Of a DNA stretch of 46,053 nucleotides, positions 31,606 through 39,825 are shown piece by piece. A program made the position numbers and the translations under genes. The stretch lies in NCBI GenBank assembly GCA_018003035.1, contig JAGNEX010000019.1:1-46053 (forward strand). Direction: 5' to 3'. The notes beneath the pieces are model-generated. The model was not told where the DNA came from. It saw nothing but the letters and a program-made list of their open reading frames with translations, and did not search any database. The number at the start of each line of letters is the position of its first letter. The first letter of the stretch is position 1. Source of the DNA: Acidimicrobiia bacterium. GTDB taxonomy: Bacteria > Actinomycetota > Acidimicrobiia > IMCC26256 > JAGNEX01.

Positions 31606-34600
31606 ATGAGCGACTTTTTAGAGGCCCTGAACCAGCGCGTCCTGATCTTTGACGGGGCGGCCGGGACCAACTTGCAGAACGAGAATCTGACCGCCGACGA
31701 CTTTGGCGGCCCAGACCTCGAAGGGTGCAACGAGATCCTGGTCGAGACCCGGCCCGATGTGATCGAGCGCCTCCACCGATCCTTTTTCGAAGTGGGCTGC
31801 GACGCCGTCGAGACCAACACCTTTGGCAGCTTCGCCAGCGTGTTGGCCGAGTACGGAATCGCCGAGAAGGCCTATGACCTGTCGGCAACGGCAGCGCAGC
31901 TGGCCCGGGGGGTGGCCGACGAGTTCACCACACCTGAGCGTCGCCGCTTCGTCATCGGCTCGATCGGCCCGGGCACGAAGATGCCGTCGCTCGGTCACAC
32001 CGCGTTCGCCAGCCTCCGGGACGACTACACCACCCAAATCCGCGGGTTGTTAGACGGCGGCGTGGACGTCCTACTTGTCGAAACCGTGTACGACCTGCTG
32101 CAAGCAAAAGCCGCACTTATCGCGGCGCGTCAAGCGATGCGCGACGTCGGACGCGACGTACCGCTCATGGTCCAGGTGACAATCGAAACCACGGGCCGCA
32201 TGCTGATGGGGACCGAGATCGGCGCGGCGTTGACCGCTCTGGAGCCGATGAAACCGGACGTCATCGGCATGAACTGCGCGACCGGGCCAGATGAGATGGC
32301 CGAACATCTCCGCCACCTGTCCCAGCAATCGCGCACCTTCCTCTCTGCTCTTCCGAACGCGGGTATGCCTTCGATCGTGGACGGCCATACGCACTACGAC
32401 CTCACGCCGTCCGCCCTCGCCGACGCGCACGAACGCTTCGTTACCGAGTTCGGGCTAAACATCGTCGGAGGCTGCTGCGGCACGACCCCCGAGCATCTGA
32501 AGGCGGTCGTTGAACGGATTGGCGTGCGCGCGCCGGTCGAGCGTCACCCCGTCCACGAGCCGTCGGTGGCGTCGATCTACTCCCCCGTCACCCTTCAACA
32601 GGACACGAGCTTCCTCGTCATCGGTGAGCGCTCAAACACAAACGGCTCCCGCGATTTTCGCGAGGCACTACTGGCCGACGACCTCGACACGTGCCTGCAG
32701 ATTGCGAAGGACCAGGTCAAAGAGTCTGCCCACGTGCTCGACGTCTGTGTTGACTACGTCGGACGTGACGGTACGGTCGACATGGCCAACATCATCGAAC
32801 GGTTCGCAACCCAGATCCCGATCCCCCTCGTGCTCGACTCGACCGAGCCCGAGGTCATGGAAGCGGGCCTGCAGCTGATCGGCGGACGTCCCATTCTCAA
32901 CTCGGCCAACCTTGAGGAAGGCGAAGAACCCGGGACGCGGTTTGATCGTGTGATGAATCTGGCCCGCCAGTACGGCACGGCAGTCATCTGCTTGGCGATT
33001 GACGAAGAAGGCCAGGCCCGTGACGTCGACTGGAAGTTGCGCACCTGCCGCCGCATGTACGACCTGGCCCAGGAACGATATGGCCTCGAGCCGGGCGATC
33101 TGATCTTCGACGCGTTGACTTTTCCGCTCGGTGCGGGCACCGAGGACCTCCGCGGCGACGCGAAAGCGACCATTGAGGCTATCCAACGCATTAAGACCGA
33201 ACTTCCGGGCAGCTTTACAACCCTCGGCGTGTCGAACGTCAGCTTCGGACTCAAGCCCGCCGCCCGAACCGTGCTCAACAGCGTGTTCCTCAACGAGTGC
33301 GTCAAAGCAGGGCTCGACTCGGCGATCGTTCACGCCGGACGCGTCTTGCCAACCCACAAGATCCCCGAGGAGCAACTCAACGTCTGCCTCGACCTCATCT
33401 ATGACCGACGCAGACCCGGCTACGACCCGCTGACGACCTTGCTCGATCTCTTTGAAGACGTCAATCTGAGCGAGGCGGTCAAAGAAGACCGCTCCGGATG
33501 GACCGTCGAACAACGTCTGGAAGCGCGGATCGTCGACGGCGATCGGGATGGGATCGAAGACGACCTCGACCTGGCGCTCCAAACCCACGACGCACTGTCG
33601 ATCATCAACGATGTGCTGTTGGCCGGGATGAAGACGGTCGGCCAACTGTTCGCGTCCGGAGATATGCAACTGCCGTTCGTGTTGCAGTCGGCCGAGACTA
33701 TGAAGGCGTCCGTGCGCCACCTGGAACCACATATGGAGCAGGCGGACGCGGGCGGCAAAGGTGTCGTCGTGCTCGGCACCGTGAAGGGCGACGTCCACGA
33801 CATTGGTAAGAACCTCGTCGACATCATCTTGACCAACAACGGTTACACCGTCCACAACCTGGGCATCAAGGTGCCGGTCGGCGACTTCATCGCAAAGACC
33901 CGCGAACTCGACGCGGACGCTGTCGGCATGTCGGGGCTGTTGGTGAAGTCGACGCTGATCATGCGCGACAACCTTGAAGAGTTCAACCGGCAAGGGATGA
34001 GCGATGTCGCGGTGCTGTTGGGCGGCGCCGCGCTGAACCGGACCTATGTCGAAGTCGATATGCGAAAGGTCTATGAAGGACGCGTCTTTTACGGCAAGGA
34101 CGCCTTTGAAGGCCTTTCTGTGATGGAAACGCTCCGTTCGGGTGACTTCGGCGACGAGTACGGCCGCGAACTGGGTGGACGAAAGCTGCCACAGCGCAAA
34201 TCCGAGCGGGCCGGCGACACGGCCCCCGTCGAAGTCCCGGCACGCTCCGATGTAGCGACGGACAACGAGATTTTTGTACCGCCTTTCCTCGGATCCCGCG
34301 TGGTGAAGGGCATCGCCCTGGATGAGATTGCTGGCTACGTCAACGAGACAGCGTTGTTCCGCAACCAGTGGCAGTACCGGCCGGAAGGCGGCGAGAGCGA
34401 CGCCGAGTTCAAGGACCGGATCCGCGGCACGTTTCGCGAGGTCCTGGCCGAGGCGCAGCGACAACACGTCCTTGCCCCGGCGGTCGCGTACGGCTACTTC
34501 CCCGCTAACTCAGACGGCGATGACTTGGTCATCTGGTCCGATGGCGACCGGCGGACGGAACGGATGCGCTTCCGCTTTCCACGCCAGCAAAAGGGCCGAT

Positions 34601-35055
34601 TCCTGTGCATCGCCGACTTCTTCAGGCCGGTCGATTCTGGTGAAGCCGACTACGCCGCGTTTCACGTTGTCACACAAGGCCAGAACATCACGCCATACGA
34701 GCAGGCCCTCTTCGCAGGTGACGAGTACGCCCGCTATCTGTTGTTCCACGGACTTGGCGTCGAGATGGCCGAGGCACTGGCCGAGTATTGGCATCGGCGG
34801 ATCCGCGAGGAATGGGGTTTCGCCGACCAGGACGGACCATCCCTGTCTGGCCTGTTTAAGCAGCAGTACCGAGGCGGACGCTATTCGTGGGGGTACCCGG
34901 CCTGCCCCGACCTCGACGACCAGGTCAAGGTCGCTGACCTGCTCGATATCGAACGGATCGGCGTGAAGGTGTCTGAGGAGTTCGAACTACACCCCGAACA
35001 GTCGACCAGCGCTCTGATCTGCCACCACCCCGAAGCCAAGTACTTCATCGCCTAA
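31606..35055 (+). CDS. metH: Cobalamin-dependent methionine synthase MetH
   Basis: 1149 residues; full four-module MetH. It moves a methyl group from 5-methyltetrahydrofolate to homocysteine through cobalamin. The N-terminal homocysteine domain has zinc Cys224 (MNCATG) and Cys290/Cys291 (GGCCGTTP). The pterin domain begins near VIGERSNTNGSRDF (about 340). The B12 module has the DVHDIG motif with cobalt-binding His731. The C-terminal SAM-binding reactivation domain (about 900-1149) contains RYSWGYPACPDL. I start at ATG 31606 (MSDFLEAL); a GTG nine codons earlier is open but lacks support. Confidence 0.97.
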   Translation: MSDFLEALNQRVLIFDGAAGTNLQNENLTADDFGGPDLEGCNEILVETRPDVIERLHRSFFEVGCDAVETNTFGSFASVLAEYGIAEKAYDLSATAAQLARGVADEFTTPERRRFVIGSIGPGTKMPSLGHTAFASLRDDYTTQIRGLLDGGVDVLLVETVYDLLQAKAALIAARQAMRDVGRDVPLMVQVTIETTGRMLMGTEIGAALTALEPMKPDVIGMNCATGPDEMAEHLRHLSQQSRTFLSALPNAGMPSIVDGHTHYDLTPSALADAHERFVTEFGLNIVGGCCGTTPEHLKAVVERIGVRAPVERHPVHEPSVASIYSPVTLQQDTSFLVIGERSNTNGSRDFREALLADDLDTCLQIAKDQVKESAHVLDVCVDYVGRDGTVDMANIIERFATQIPIPLVLDSTEPEVMEAGLQLIGGRPILNSANLEEGEEPGTRFDRVMNLARQYGTAVICLAIDEEGQARDVDWKLRTCRRMYDLAQERYGLEPGDLIFDALTFPLGAGTEDLRGDAKATIEAIQRIKTELPGSFTTLGVSNVSFGLKPAARTVLNSVFLNECVKAGLDSAIVHAGRVLPTHKIPEEQLNVCLDLIYDRRRPGYDPLTTLLDLFEDVNLSEAVKEDRSGWTVEQRLEARIVDGDRDGIEDDLDLALQTHDALSIINDVLLAGMKTVGQLFASGDMQLPFVLQSAETMKASVRHLEPHMEQADAGGKGVVVLGTVKGDVHDIGKNLVDIILTNNGYTVHNLGIKVPVGDFIAKTRELDADAVGMSGLLVKSTLIMRDNLEEFNRQGMSDVAVLLGGAALNRTYVEVDMRKVYEGRVFYGKDAFEGLSVMETLRSGDFGDEYGRELGGRKLPQRKSERAGDTAPVEVPARSDVATDNEIFVPPFLGSRVVKGIALDEIAGYVNETALFRNQWQYRPEGGESDAEFKDRIRGTFREVLAEAQRQHVLAPAVAYGYFPANSDGDDLVIWSDGDRRTERMRFRFPRQQKGRFLCIADFFRPVDSGEADYAAFHVVTQGQNITPYEQALFAGDEYARYLLFHGLGVEMAEALAEYWHRRIREEWGFADQDGPSLSGLFKQQYRGGRYSWGYPACPDLDDQVKVADLLDIERIGVKVSEEFELHPEQSTSALICHHPEAKYFIA

Positions 35056-35246
35056 TTGACTAAATGGGATGTGGCGTCGAACCTCCGGCGCTACATCTCG
35101 GTCGCACCCATGCCGTCGGGCCAGCTCAGGGCATGCGGTCCGCGGTGTTTTTGTCGGGGGCTACCTGGCTGACACACCCGTTCCCTAGAGTGTCGTCGCG
35201 CCTCCGAACGCGGGGCGATCACGCCTCGTCCAAGGAGCCCAAAGTA

Positions 35247-35807
35247 ATGAACCCACAGACCCTCGAACGCGCCCAGGTCGTTGCCGCTCAAGTCTTAGCA
35301 AACGTTCAAGCCGACCAGTTGGACAACGCCACCCCTTGTGACGCCTGGAAGGTCAACCAACTCATCGATCACATGGTCGGCGCCCAGCACTGGGGGCGGA
35401 CCGCGCTGCAAGGCGTCGAGATGACCGAGACGGGCGAAGGCGCTTCGGGCGCCGACTTCAATGCAGCATTCGCTCAAGCCGCTTCGGACTGCCTGGCGGC
35501 CTACAGCGAAGATGGTGCGCTTGGTAAGACCGTGAATCCCGGTTTCGGCGATATGCCGGCCATGGCGATGCTCGGCTTGGTCTCCACCGACACATTCACC
35601 CATGCTTGGGACTTGGCCGTCGCCACCGGTCAGGACTCAAACCTGGACCCGGAACTGGCAGCCATGCTCTTGGCGGGGGCGCGCATGTCGATCCAAGACT
35701 CGTTCCGCAGCGAAGAGGGCTCAATCTTTGGTTTTGAGCAGGTCGCTCCAGAGGGCGCCCCGGCCGCAGACCAATTGGCAGCCTTCCTCGGCCGGACCGT
35801 CAAGTAA
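35247..35807 (+). CDS. DinB-like / TIGR03086-type metal-binding protein
   Basis: 186 residues from ATG 35247 with AAGGAG upstream. Four-helix-bundle protein of the DinB/mycothiol-dependent maleylpyruvate isomerase superfamily: opening helix LERAQVVAAQVLANVQ, TPCDAWKVNQLIDHMVG (candidate metal ligand His42) and FTHAWDLAVATG (His119, Asp122), then a C-terminal helix. Members bind a divalent metal, and some use a low-molecular-weight thiol such as mycothiol. Specific reaction unknown. The VOC protein follows after 30 bases, probably the same operon. Confidence 0.82.
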   Translation: MNPQTLERAQVVAAQVLANVQADQLDNATPCDAWKVNQLIDHMVGAQHWGRTALQGVEMTETGEGASGADFNAAFAQAASDCLAAYSEDGALGKTVNPGFGDMPAMAMLGLVSTDTFTHAWDLAVATGQDSNLDPELAAMLLAGARMSIQDSFRSEEGSIFGFEQVAPEGAPAADQLAAFLGRTVK

Positions 35808-35837
35808 GCAACCCCCACTACAGAAGGAGGGGCTGCC

Positions 35838-36635
35838 ATGCCCATCTTCGAATCGCATGTTCCCGGGTCGCCGTGCTGGGTGGACTTTCAGTCGACCGAC
35901 GTGGAGGCGGCTACAAAGTTCTACCAGGCGGTGTTCTACTGGCAGGTCGAGCCGCAGTTCGACGACCAGGGCAATCAGGTCTACACGATGTTCAAGCTCA
36001 ACGGAGCCAACGTCTGCGGGGGCGGCGCAATGCCTCCCGGGGCGCAAGGACGACCGTCCACCTGGAATACCTACATTCGGGTCCTCGACGTCGGCAAGGC
36101 GGCGCAGGACGTCATCGAAGCAGGTGGCACCGTCGCCATGCCTCCGATGGAGGTCATGGACTCGGGCAAGATGGCCGTGTTCCTCGACCCGACCGGTGCC
36201 GCGTTTTGCGCCTGGGAGCCTCACAAGCACCAGGGCGCCCAGATCTGCAACGAGCCCAACACCTGGTCCTGGAGCGAGCACCTGTCCGACGATCCCGAGA
36301 CGGCGACCGCGTTTTATGGGCGACTCTTCGGATGGACCTATGACGAGCAGGATATGGGCCCGATCGGCACCTACCGGGTGATCGAAGGTGGCGAGAACGG
36401 CGGCTGGGGCGGCTTCATGAATATGCCTCCAGAGGTTTGCGGGTTGGCGCCCAACCACTGGATGGTCTATTTCACCGTCAGCAACACCGACGAGACCATC
36501 GCCCTCGTCAAAGACAACGGCGGCACGGTTCTGGAAGACCCTATGGTGGTCCCGGGCGTTGGCACCATTGCGGTGCTCGCCGACCCGACCGGTGCTGCGT
36601 TCTCAACGTTGCAACCCGAACTGCCAGCAGACTGA
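35838..36635 (+). CDS. Tandem VOC (glyoxalase/dioxygenase-fold) protein
   Basis: 265 residues, GAAGGAGG just before the ATG. Two vicinal-oxygen-chelate domains in tandem (about 5-125 and 133-262). The first opens PCWVDFQSTDVEAATKFYQA and the second WSWSEHLSDDPETATAFYGR; each ends with FLDPTGAAF-like (AVFLDPTGAAF, AVLADPTGAAF). This matches the CFP32-like group of actinobacteria. Substrate and metal unknown; lyase, isomerase and dioxygenase activities exist in the superfamily, and some members bind small ligands only. Confidence 0.88.
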   Translation: MPIFESHVPGSPCWVDFQSTDVEAATKFYQAVFYWQVEPQFDDQGNQVYTMFKLNGANVCGGGAMPPGAQGRPSTWNTYIRVLDVGKAAQDVIEAGGTVAMPPMEVMDSGKMAVFLDPTGAAFCAWEPHKHQGAQICNEPNTWSWSEHLSDDPETATAFYGRLFGWTYDEQDMGPIGTYRVIEGGENGGWGGFMNMPPEVCGLAPNHWMVYFTVSNTDETIALVKDNGGTVLEDPMVVPGVGTIAVLADPTGAAFSTLQPELPAD

Positions 36636-36962
36636 ACAAATCGATCCCTCGGCTGAGGGATCCCTAACGCAACACAGATGGTCCGGCACCCACCGCGGTG
36701 CCGGACCATCTGTGTGTACTGCCAACCACTTTCTCCCTCGGCAAGGTCCTTGCGGTCGATCTCAATTTTCCTCGGTCAGGCGTCGCGCCAAAAAACAGCG
36801 CGATACGTTCCGGCGATAGTTCTGGACCGAAAACCCCTTCTCAGTGGCTTATTTTTTGTGGCGCCCGCTGGCCCCCGGGAAGGCGCCCGTTGCGATGCCA
36901 TCGAGCGTCAGCGCTCCGGTCCCGTCATCGTGATTCGCCTCGAGGCACGAAGGTAGGCAGAC
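36636..36962. other. 327-base gap between VOC and SulP genes
   Basis: Holds the strong terminator at 36673-36714 followed by about 250 bases of likely promoter and leader for the SulP gene. The short open frames here lack ribosome binding sites and domain-like composition. I see no further defined element. Confidence 0.5.
36673..36714. terminator. Long perfect hairpin after the VOC gene
   Basis: An 18-bp perfect stem (CACAGATGGTCCGGCACC, 36673-36690, with its complement 36697-36714) and a CACCGC loop, 38 bases after the VOC stop. There is no T-run directly after, but stem length makes termination or mRNA 3' protection likely. Confidence 0.72.
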
Positions 36963-38876
36963 GTGGATTGGCCCAAGCTCGGCAACTTTGTTCACCTCGA
37001 TCGCCACAAGGTGACGGCTGACGCCTTCAAGAAGGACGCTGTGTCGGGCGCTGTTCTCGGAGCCCAGGTGGTCCCCGACGCCCTGACGGCTGGTCTGATC
37101 GCCAACATCAATCCCACCTACGCCCTCTACGGGAACATGATGGGCATGGCCGGAGGCGCGCTGTTCACCGCGTCGCCGACGATGACAATCGGCGTCACGA
37201 GCGCAATGGCGGCGATCATTACCGATGTCCCAGGCGTGCAGAACGCCGACGACCCCGGCAAGGCATTGTTCATGCTGTCGATCCTGGTTGGGATCGTGAT
37301 GATCGCCATGGGACTGGCCCGGGCCGGCACAGCGCTGAGATTCGTCTCTCGCGCTGTCCTCGTTGGCTTTGTGACCGGCGTGGGGCTGAGCATCATGGTC
37401 GGCCAGTTGCCCGATATCACCGGTTACGCGGCCAAAGGCGATACCCACCTCGCACGCCTCTTTGATCTGACCATCCATTTTTGGGAGATCAAGCTACCCA
37501 CGCTGCTTGTGGGAGTTGGCTGTATTGCGCTGATCGGTTTGATGGTCCGGATGAAGCTCGGGGCCATGAGCTTGGTGTTACCAATCATCATCATGTCGGT
37601 CATCAGCACGGTGTTGGACTTAGACGTCCAATACTTGCGGGACGTTGCGAAGGTTCCGTCAAAGCTTCCCCTCCCTATGCTCCCCGACTTTGGAGCGATC
37701 CCGAACCTGATCGTCCCCTCCATCTCGCTGGCCTTCGTCGGGGTGATTCAGGGTGCTGCTGTGAGCGCGAGCGCGCCCAACCCCGATGGGACAATTCCAG
37801 ACGCGTCGGGCGATTTTTTTGGGCAAGGTGTCGCCAACATCGTTGCGGGGATCTTTCGAGGCATGCCTGTGGGCGGCTCGATGTCGTCGACGGCGATCCT
37901 CCAGGCGGGGCATGCGGCGACGAGGTGGGCCAAGATCTACTCGTCGGTTGTTATCGGGGTGATCATCGTGTCGCTCGGCCGATACGTGAACAATTCCGCC
38001 ATGCCAGCGCTTTCGGGCTTGTTGGTCGTGATTGGTTATCAGACGATCAATCAGAAAGATGTGCGCGCCGTTTGGCGATCGGGCCAGACCCAGCGGGTGA
38101 CGATGGGCTCCACGATCGCCCTGAGCCTTTTGCTCCCTTTGCAGTACACGGTGCTCGTCGGGGTTGTGCTGTCCGTCTTGTTGTTTGTGATGCAGCAATC
38201 ACAACATCTGACCGTTCGGCAGTTGGTCGACGACGGCGACGAAACACTCGAACTCGAACCTCCCGACACGTTGCCCGGGGGCCAGGTGGTGGTGCTGCAG
38301 CCGTACGGGAGCTTGTTCTTTGCGACGGCTCCGCTCTTAGATCAGGCACTGCCTCAGATCGACGCATCTTCTGGGGGCTCGGTCGTCATTCTTCGCCTAA
38401 GAGGTCACGACAACATCGGCAGCACACTGTCCAACGCCCTGCACAGATATGCCCACCGATTGGACACCGTCGGCTCGCGACTCATGCTGGTGACGGACTC
38501 AGAGCCGATCAAGGTCGAACTGGCGGCCAGCAGCGTCGGCTCGCTCATCGACGACGACCACATCTTCTTCGGTGACGAACACGTGGGGCGCGCTACCGGC
38601 AAGGCAATGGACCTTGCTCAGGAGTGGGTGGAGCAACAACGATCCCATCCGGACGGCGACGACCTCGACGACGACGCGAAGTCGACCTCCGAACACGCCG
38701 GTGACACAGACACCCCGACCGATAGCAACAAAGACACCAAGGACTCCCACAACCCCGACGGCACAGAGGCCGGGGAGAACTCCCAGAATCGGGACCGGGA
38801 CCACTCTGGAAGGCCTGACGACCCCGAAGGCTCAGGCGAACCAGGCGAGCGGGCCAACGGTTCTAACGAGAACTAG
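36963..38876 (+). CDS. SulP-family anion transporter with STAS domain and charged tail
   Basis: 637 residues from GTG 36963. Inner-membrane anion (sulfate, bicarbonate or dicarboxylate) transporter. The membrane domain of about 12-14 segments covers residues 20-420, with the SulP start KKDAVSGAVLGAQVVPDALTAGLIANINPTYALYG split over 23-57 and the core segment GMPVGGSMSSTA. A cytoplasmic STAS domain follows (about 430-550, VVVLQPYGSLFFATAP). Residues about 560-637 are an Asp/Glu/Asn/Thr/Ser-rich low-complexity tail ending GERANGSNEN, unusual for the family. Its stop codon shares CTAG with the convergent small gene. The anion is not predictable here. Confidence 0.93.
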   Translation: MDWPKLGNFVHLDRHKVTADAFKKDAVSGAVLGAQVVPDALTAGLIANINPTYALYGNMMGMAGGALFTASPTMTIGVTSAMAAIITDVPGVQNADDPGKALFMLSILVGIVMIAMGLARAGTALRFVSRAVLVGFVTGVGLSIMVGQLPDITGYAAKGDTHLARLFDLTIHFWEIKLPTLLVGVGCIALIGLMVRMKLGAMSLVLPIIIMSVISTVLDLDVQYLRDVAKVPSKLPLPMLPDFGAIPNLIVPSISLAFVGVIQGAAVSASAPNPDGTIPDASGDFFGQGVANIVAGIFRGMPVGGSMSSTAILQAGHAATRWAKIYSSVVIGVIIVSLGRYVNNSAMPALSGLLVVIGYQTINQKDVRAVWRSGQTQRVTMGSTIALSLLLPLQYTVLVGVVLSVLLFVMQQSQHLTVRQLVDDGDETLELEPPDTLPGGQVVVLQPYGSLFFATAPLLDQALPQIDASSGGSVVILRLRGHDNIGSTLSNALHRYAHRLDTVGSRLMLVTDSEPIKVELAASSVGSLIDDDHIFFGDEHVGRATGKAMDLAQEWVEQQRSHPDGDDLDDDAKSTSEHAGDTDTPTDSNKDTKDSHNPDGTEAGENSQNRDRDHSGRPDDPEGSGEPGERANGSNEN

Positions 38877-39055
38877 CGGACAAGGTCGACGGCGGACAAG
38901 AGCACGATAACGGCCACCACCGCGACCATGAGCAAGGCCGCTCGAAGCGGGGGATGCTGCGGGCTGTCGTCATTCTCTCGGCGAGCGTCTTGTCTCGTCT
39001 CGGCGATCGATCGGGGTTTCGAGGCACCCTCTGGTTTACCGGACTCCGCTTCCAT
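38873..39055 (-). CDS. Small tail-anchored membrane protein (60 residues)
   Basis: ATG 39055, with GAGGAG about 8 bases upstream, to TAG 38873-38875. The first 38 residues are polar and charged (RSIAETRQDARRENDD), followed by one hydrophobic helix (LRAALLMVAVVAVIVLLSAV, 37-56) at the very C-terminus, as in tail-anchored proteins. The stop overlaps the SulP stop on the other strand by three bases. Function unknown; the ribosome binding site and clear helix support a real gene. Confidence 0.6.
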   Translation of the reverse strand: MEAESGKPEGASKPRSIAETRQDARRENDDSPQHPPLRAALLMVAVVAVIVLLSAVDLVR

Positions 39056-39162
39056 GGGGCTCCGCTCCTCGCCGACGTCTCGTCATGGTAGGCCCGATGC
39101 CGGGCGGACGCCGCTCTCAGCGCGTCCTTGGCACTGTTCGGGCACAAGCGACGAGCTACTCG

Positions 39163-39672
39163 TTACGAGTCGCGGTCGGGGGCTTCTGGCGCTCGGCGGA
39201 CGGCTTCGATCGCTTCGACAGCCTTGCGGAGCTCGGACAGCCAGTTGCCGTGATCGCTCAAGATCCGATCCACGCACCAGGCGAGCGCCTCAGAACGACT
39301 GTTGGCCACCCCTCCGCTCACCAAGATATCGAGCACCGCACGCTGTTCGAAGGTGAGGCGTGTCATCACAGGTAGCGCCACCTGGGTCACGTGATGTTGC
39401 CCGTCCGCGATGCGCAGCGTCCAAGACACCGTCCGAGACCACCGCTGCTTGGCCTCTCTCTCGATCTCCCGACGTTGATCTTGAGTGTCGTCCCGGAAAC
39501 AACGGACTTCGTCCTGCAACCCTCCGCTTGCGTCCTTCGACGGGGTGCCTACGACCAAGATCTCGTCCTTGTCGACCTCGACCTCCGGCGGCCTTTTAAA
39601 CCATCCGTCGGGGATCGCCCGAGAGATCCATTGTTTTGCCTCGCCACCTGGCGGTACGTCGCGCTTTGTCAT
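39163..39672 (-). CDS. Hypothetical protein, possible helical DNA-binding-like C-terminus
   Basis: 169 residues from ATG 39672 with GGAAGG upstream. The N-terminal half is polar with Trp-rich spots (KQWISRAIPDGWFKRPPEVE). The C-terminal part, MTRLTFEQRAVLDILVSGG then VANSRSEALAWCVDRIL, has a pattern like small bacterial helical regulators (ribbon-helix-helix-type NRSEAL motif). No signal or membrane segment. It is divergent from lon, sharing a 153-base intergenic region, and followed by the 60-residue membrane protein. Family not recognised. Confidence 0.72.
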   Translation of the reverse strand: MTKRDVPPGGEAKQWISRAIPDGWFKRPPEVEVDKDEILVVGTPSKDASGGLQDEVRCFRDDTQDQRREIEREAKQRWSRTVSWTLRIADGQHHVTQVALPVMTRLTFEQRAVLDILVSGGVANSRSEALAWCVDRILSDHGNWLSELRKAVEAIEAVRRAPEAPDRDS

Positions 39673-39755
39673 ATCCGTCCGACCTTCCAGGTTGGTGGTT
39701 TCGACAACGTTTGGAATACGGGCTCAGGACGTCGGGTTGGAGACTGCGATTCACA

Positions 39756-39769
39756 AATTACCCGTAATT
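39756..39769. promoter_or_regulatory. Candidate operator in the lon intergenic region
   Basis: AATTAC-CC-GTAATT is a perfect palindrome with 6-bp arms, and another ATTAC lies at 39773-39777 (15-16 bases on), giving a spaced repeat. It is AT-rich against a GC-rich background and sits 57-70 bases before lon, between two divergent genes. A regulator site is plausible; no known heat-shock motif (CIRCE, HAIR) is recognised. Confidence 0.4.
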
Positions 39770-39825
39770 CAGATTACGTACACCCGCCCCGTCGAACCGA
39801 GTCGGGGTAGCAAAACGGAGTCAAC

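Noticed and set aside
32668-34467. 599-residue minus-strand open frame inside metH
   Set aside because: Antisense shadow caused by GC-rich third positions; no ribosome binding site or domain, while metH covers the region with intact motifs.
36698-37021. Short plus-strand frames before the SulP gene
   Set aside because: They overlap the hairpin or the SulP start in other frames and lack ribosome binding sites.
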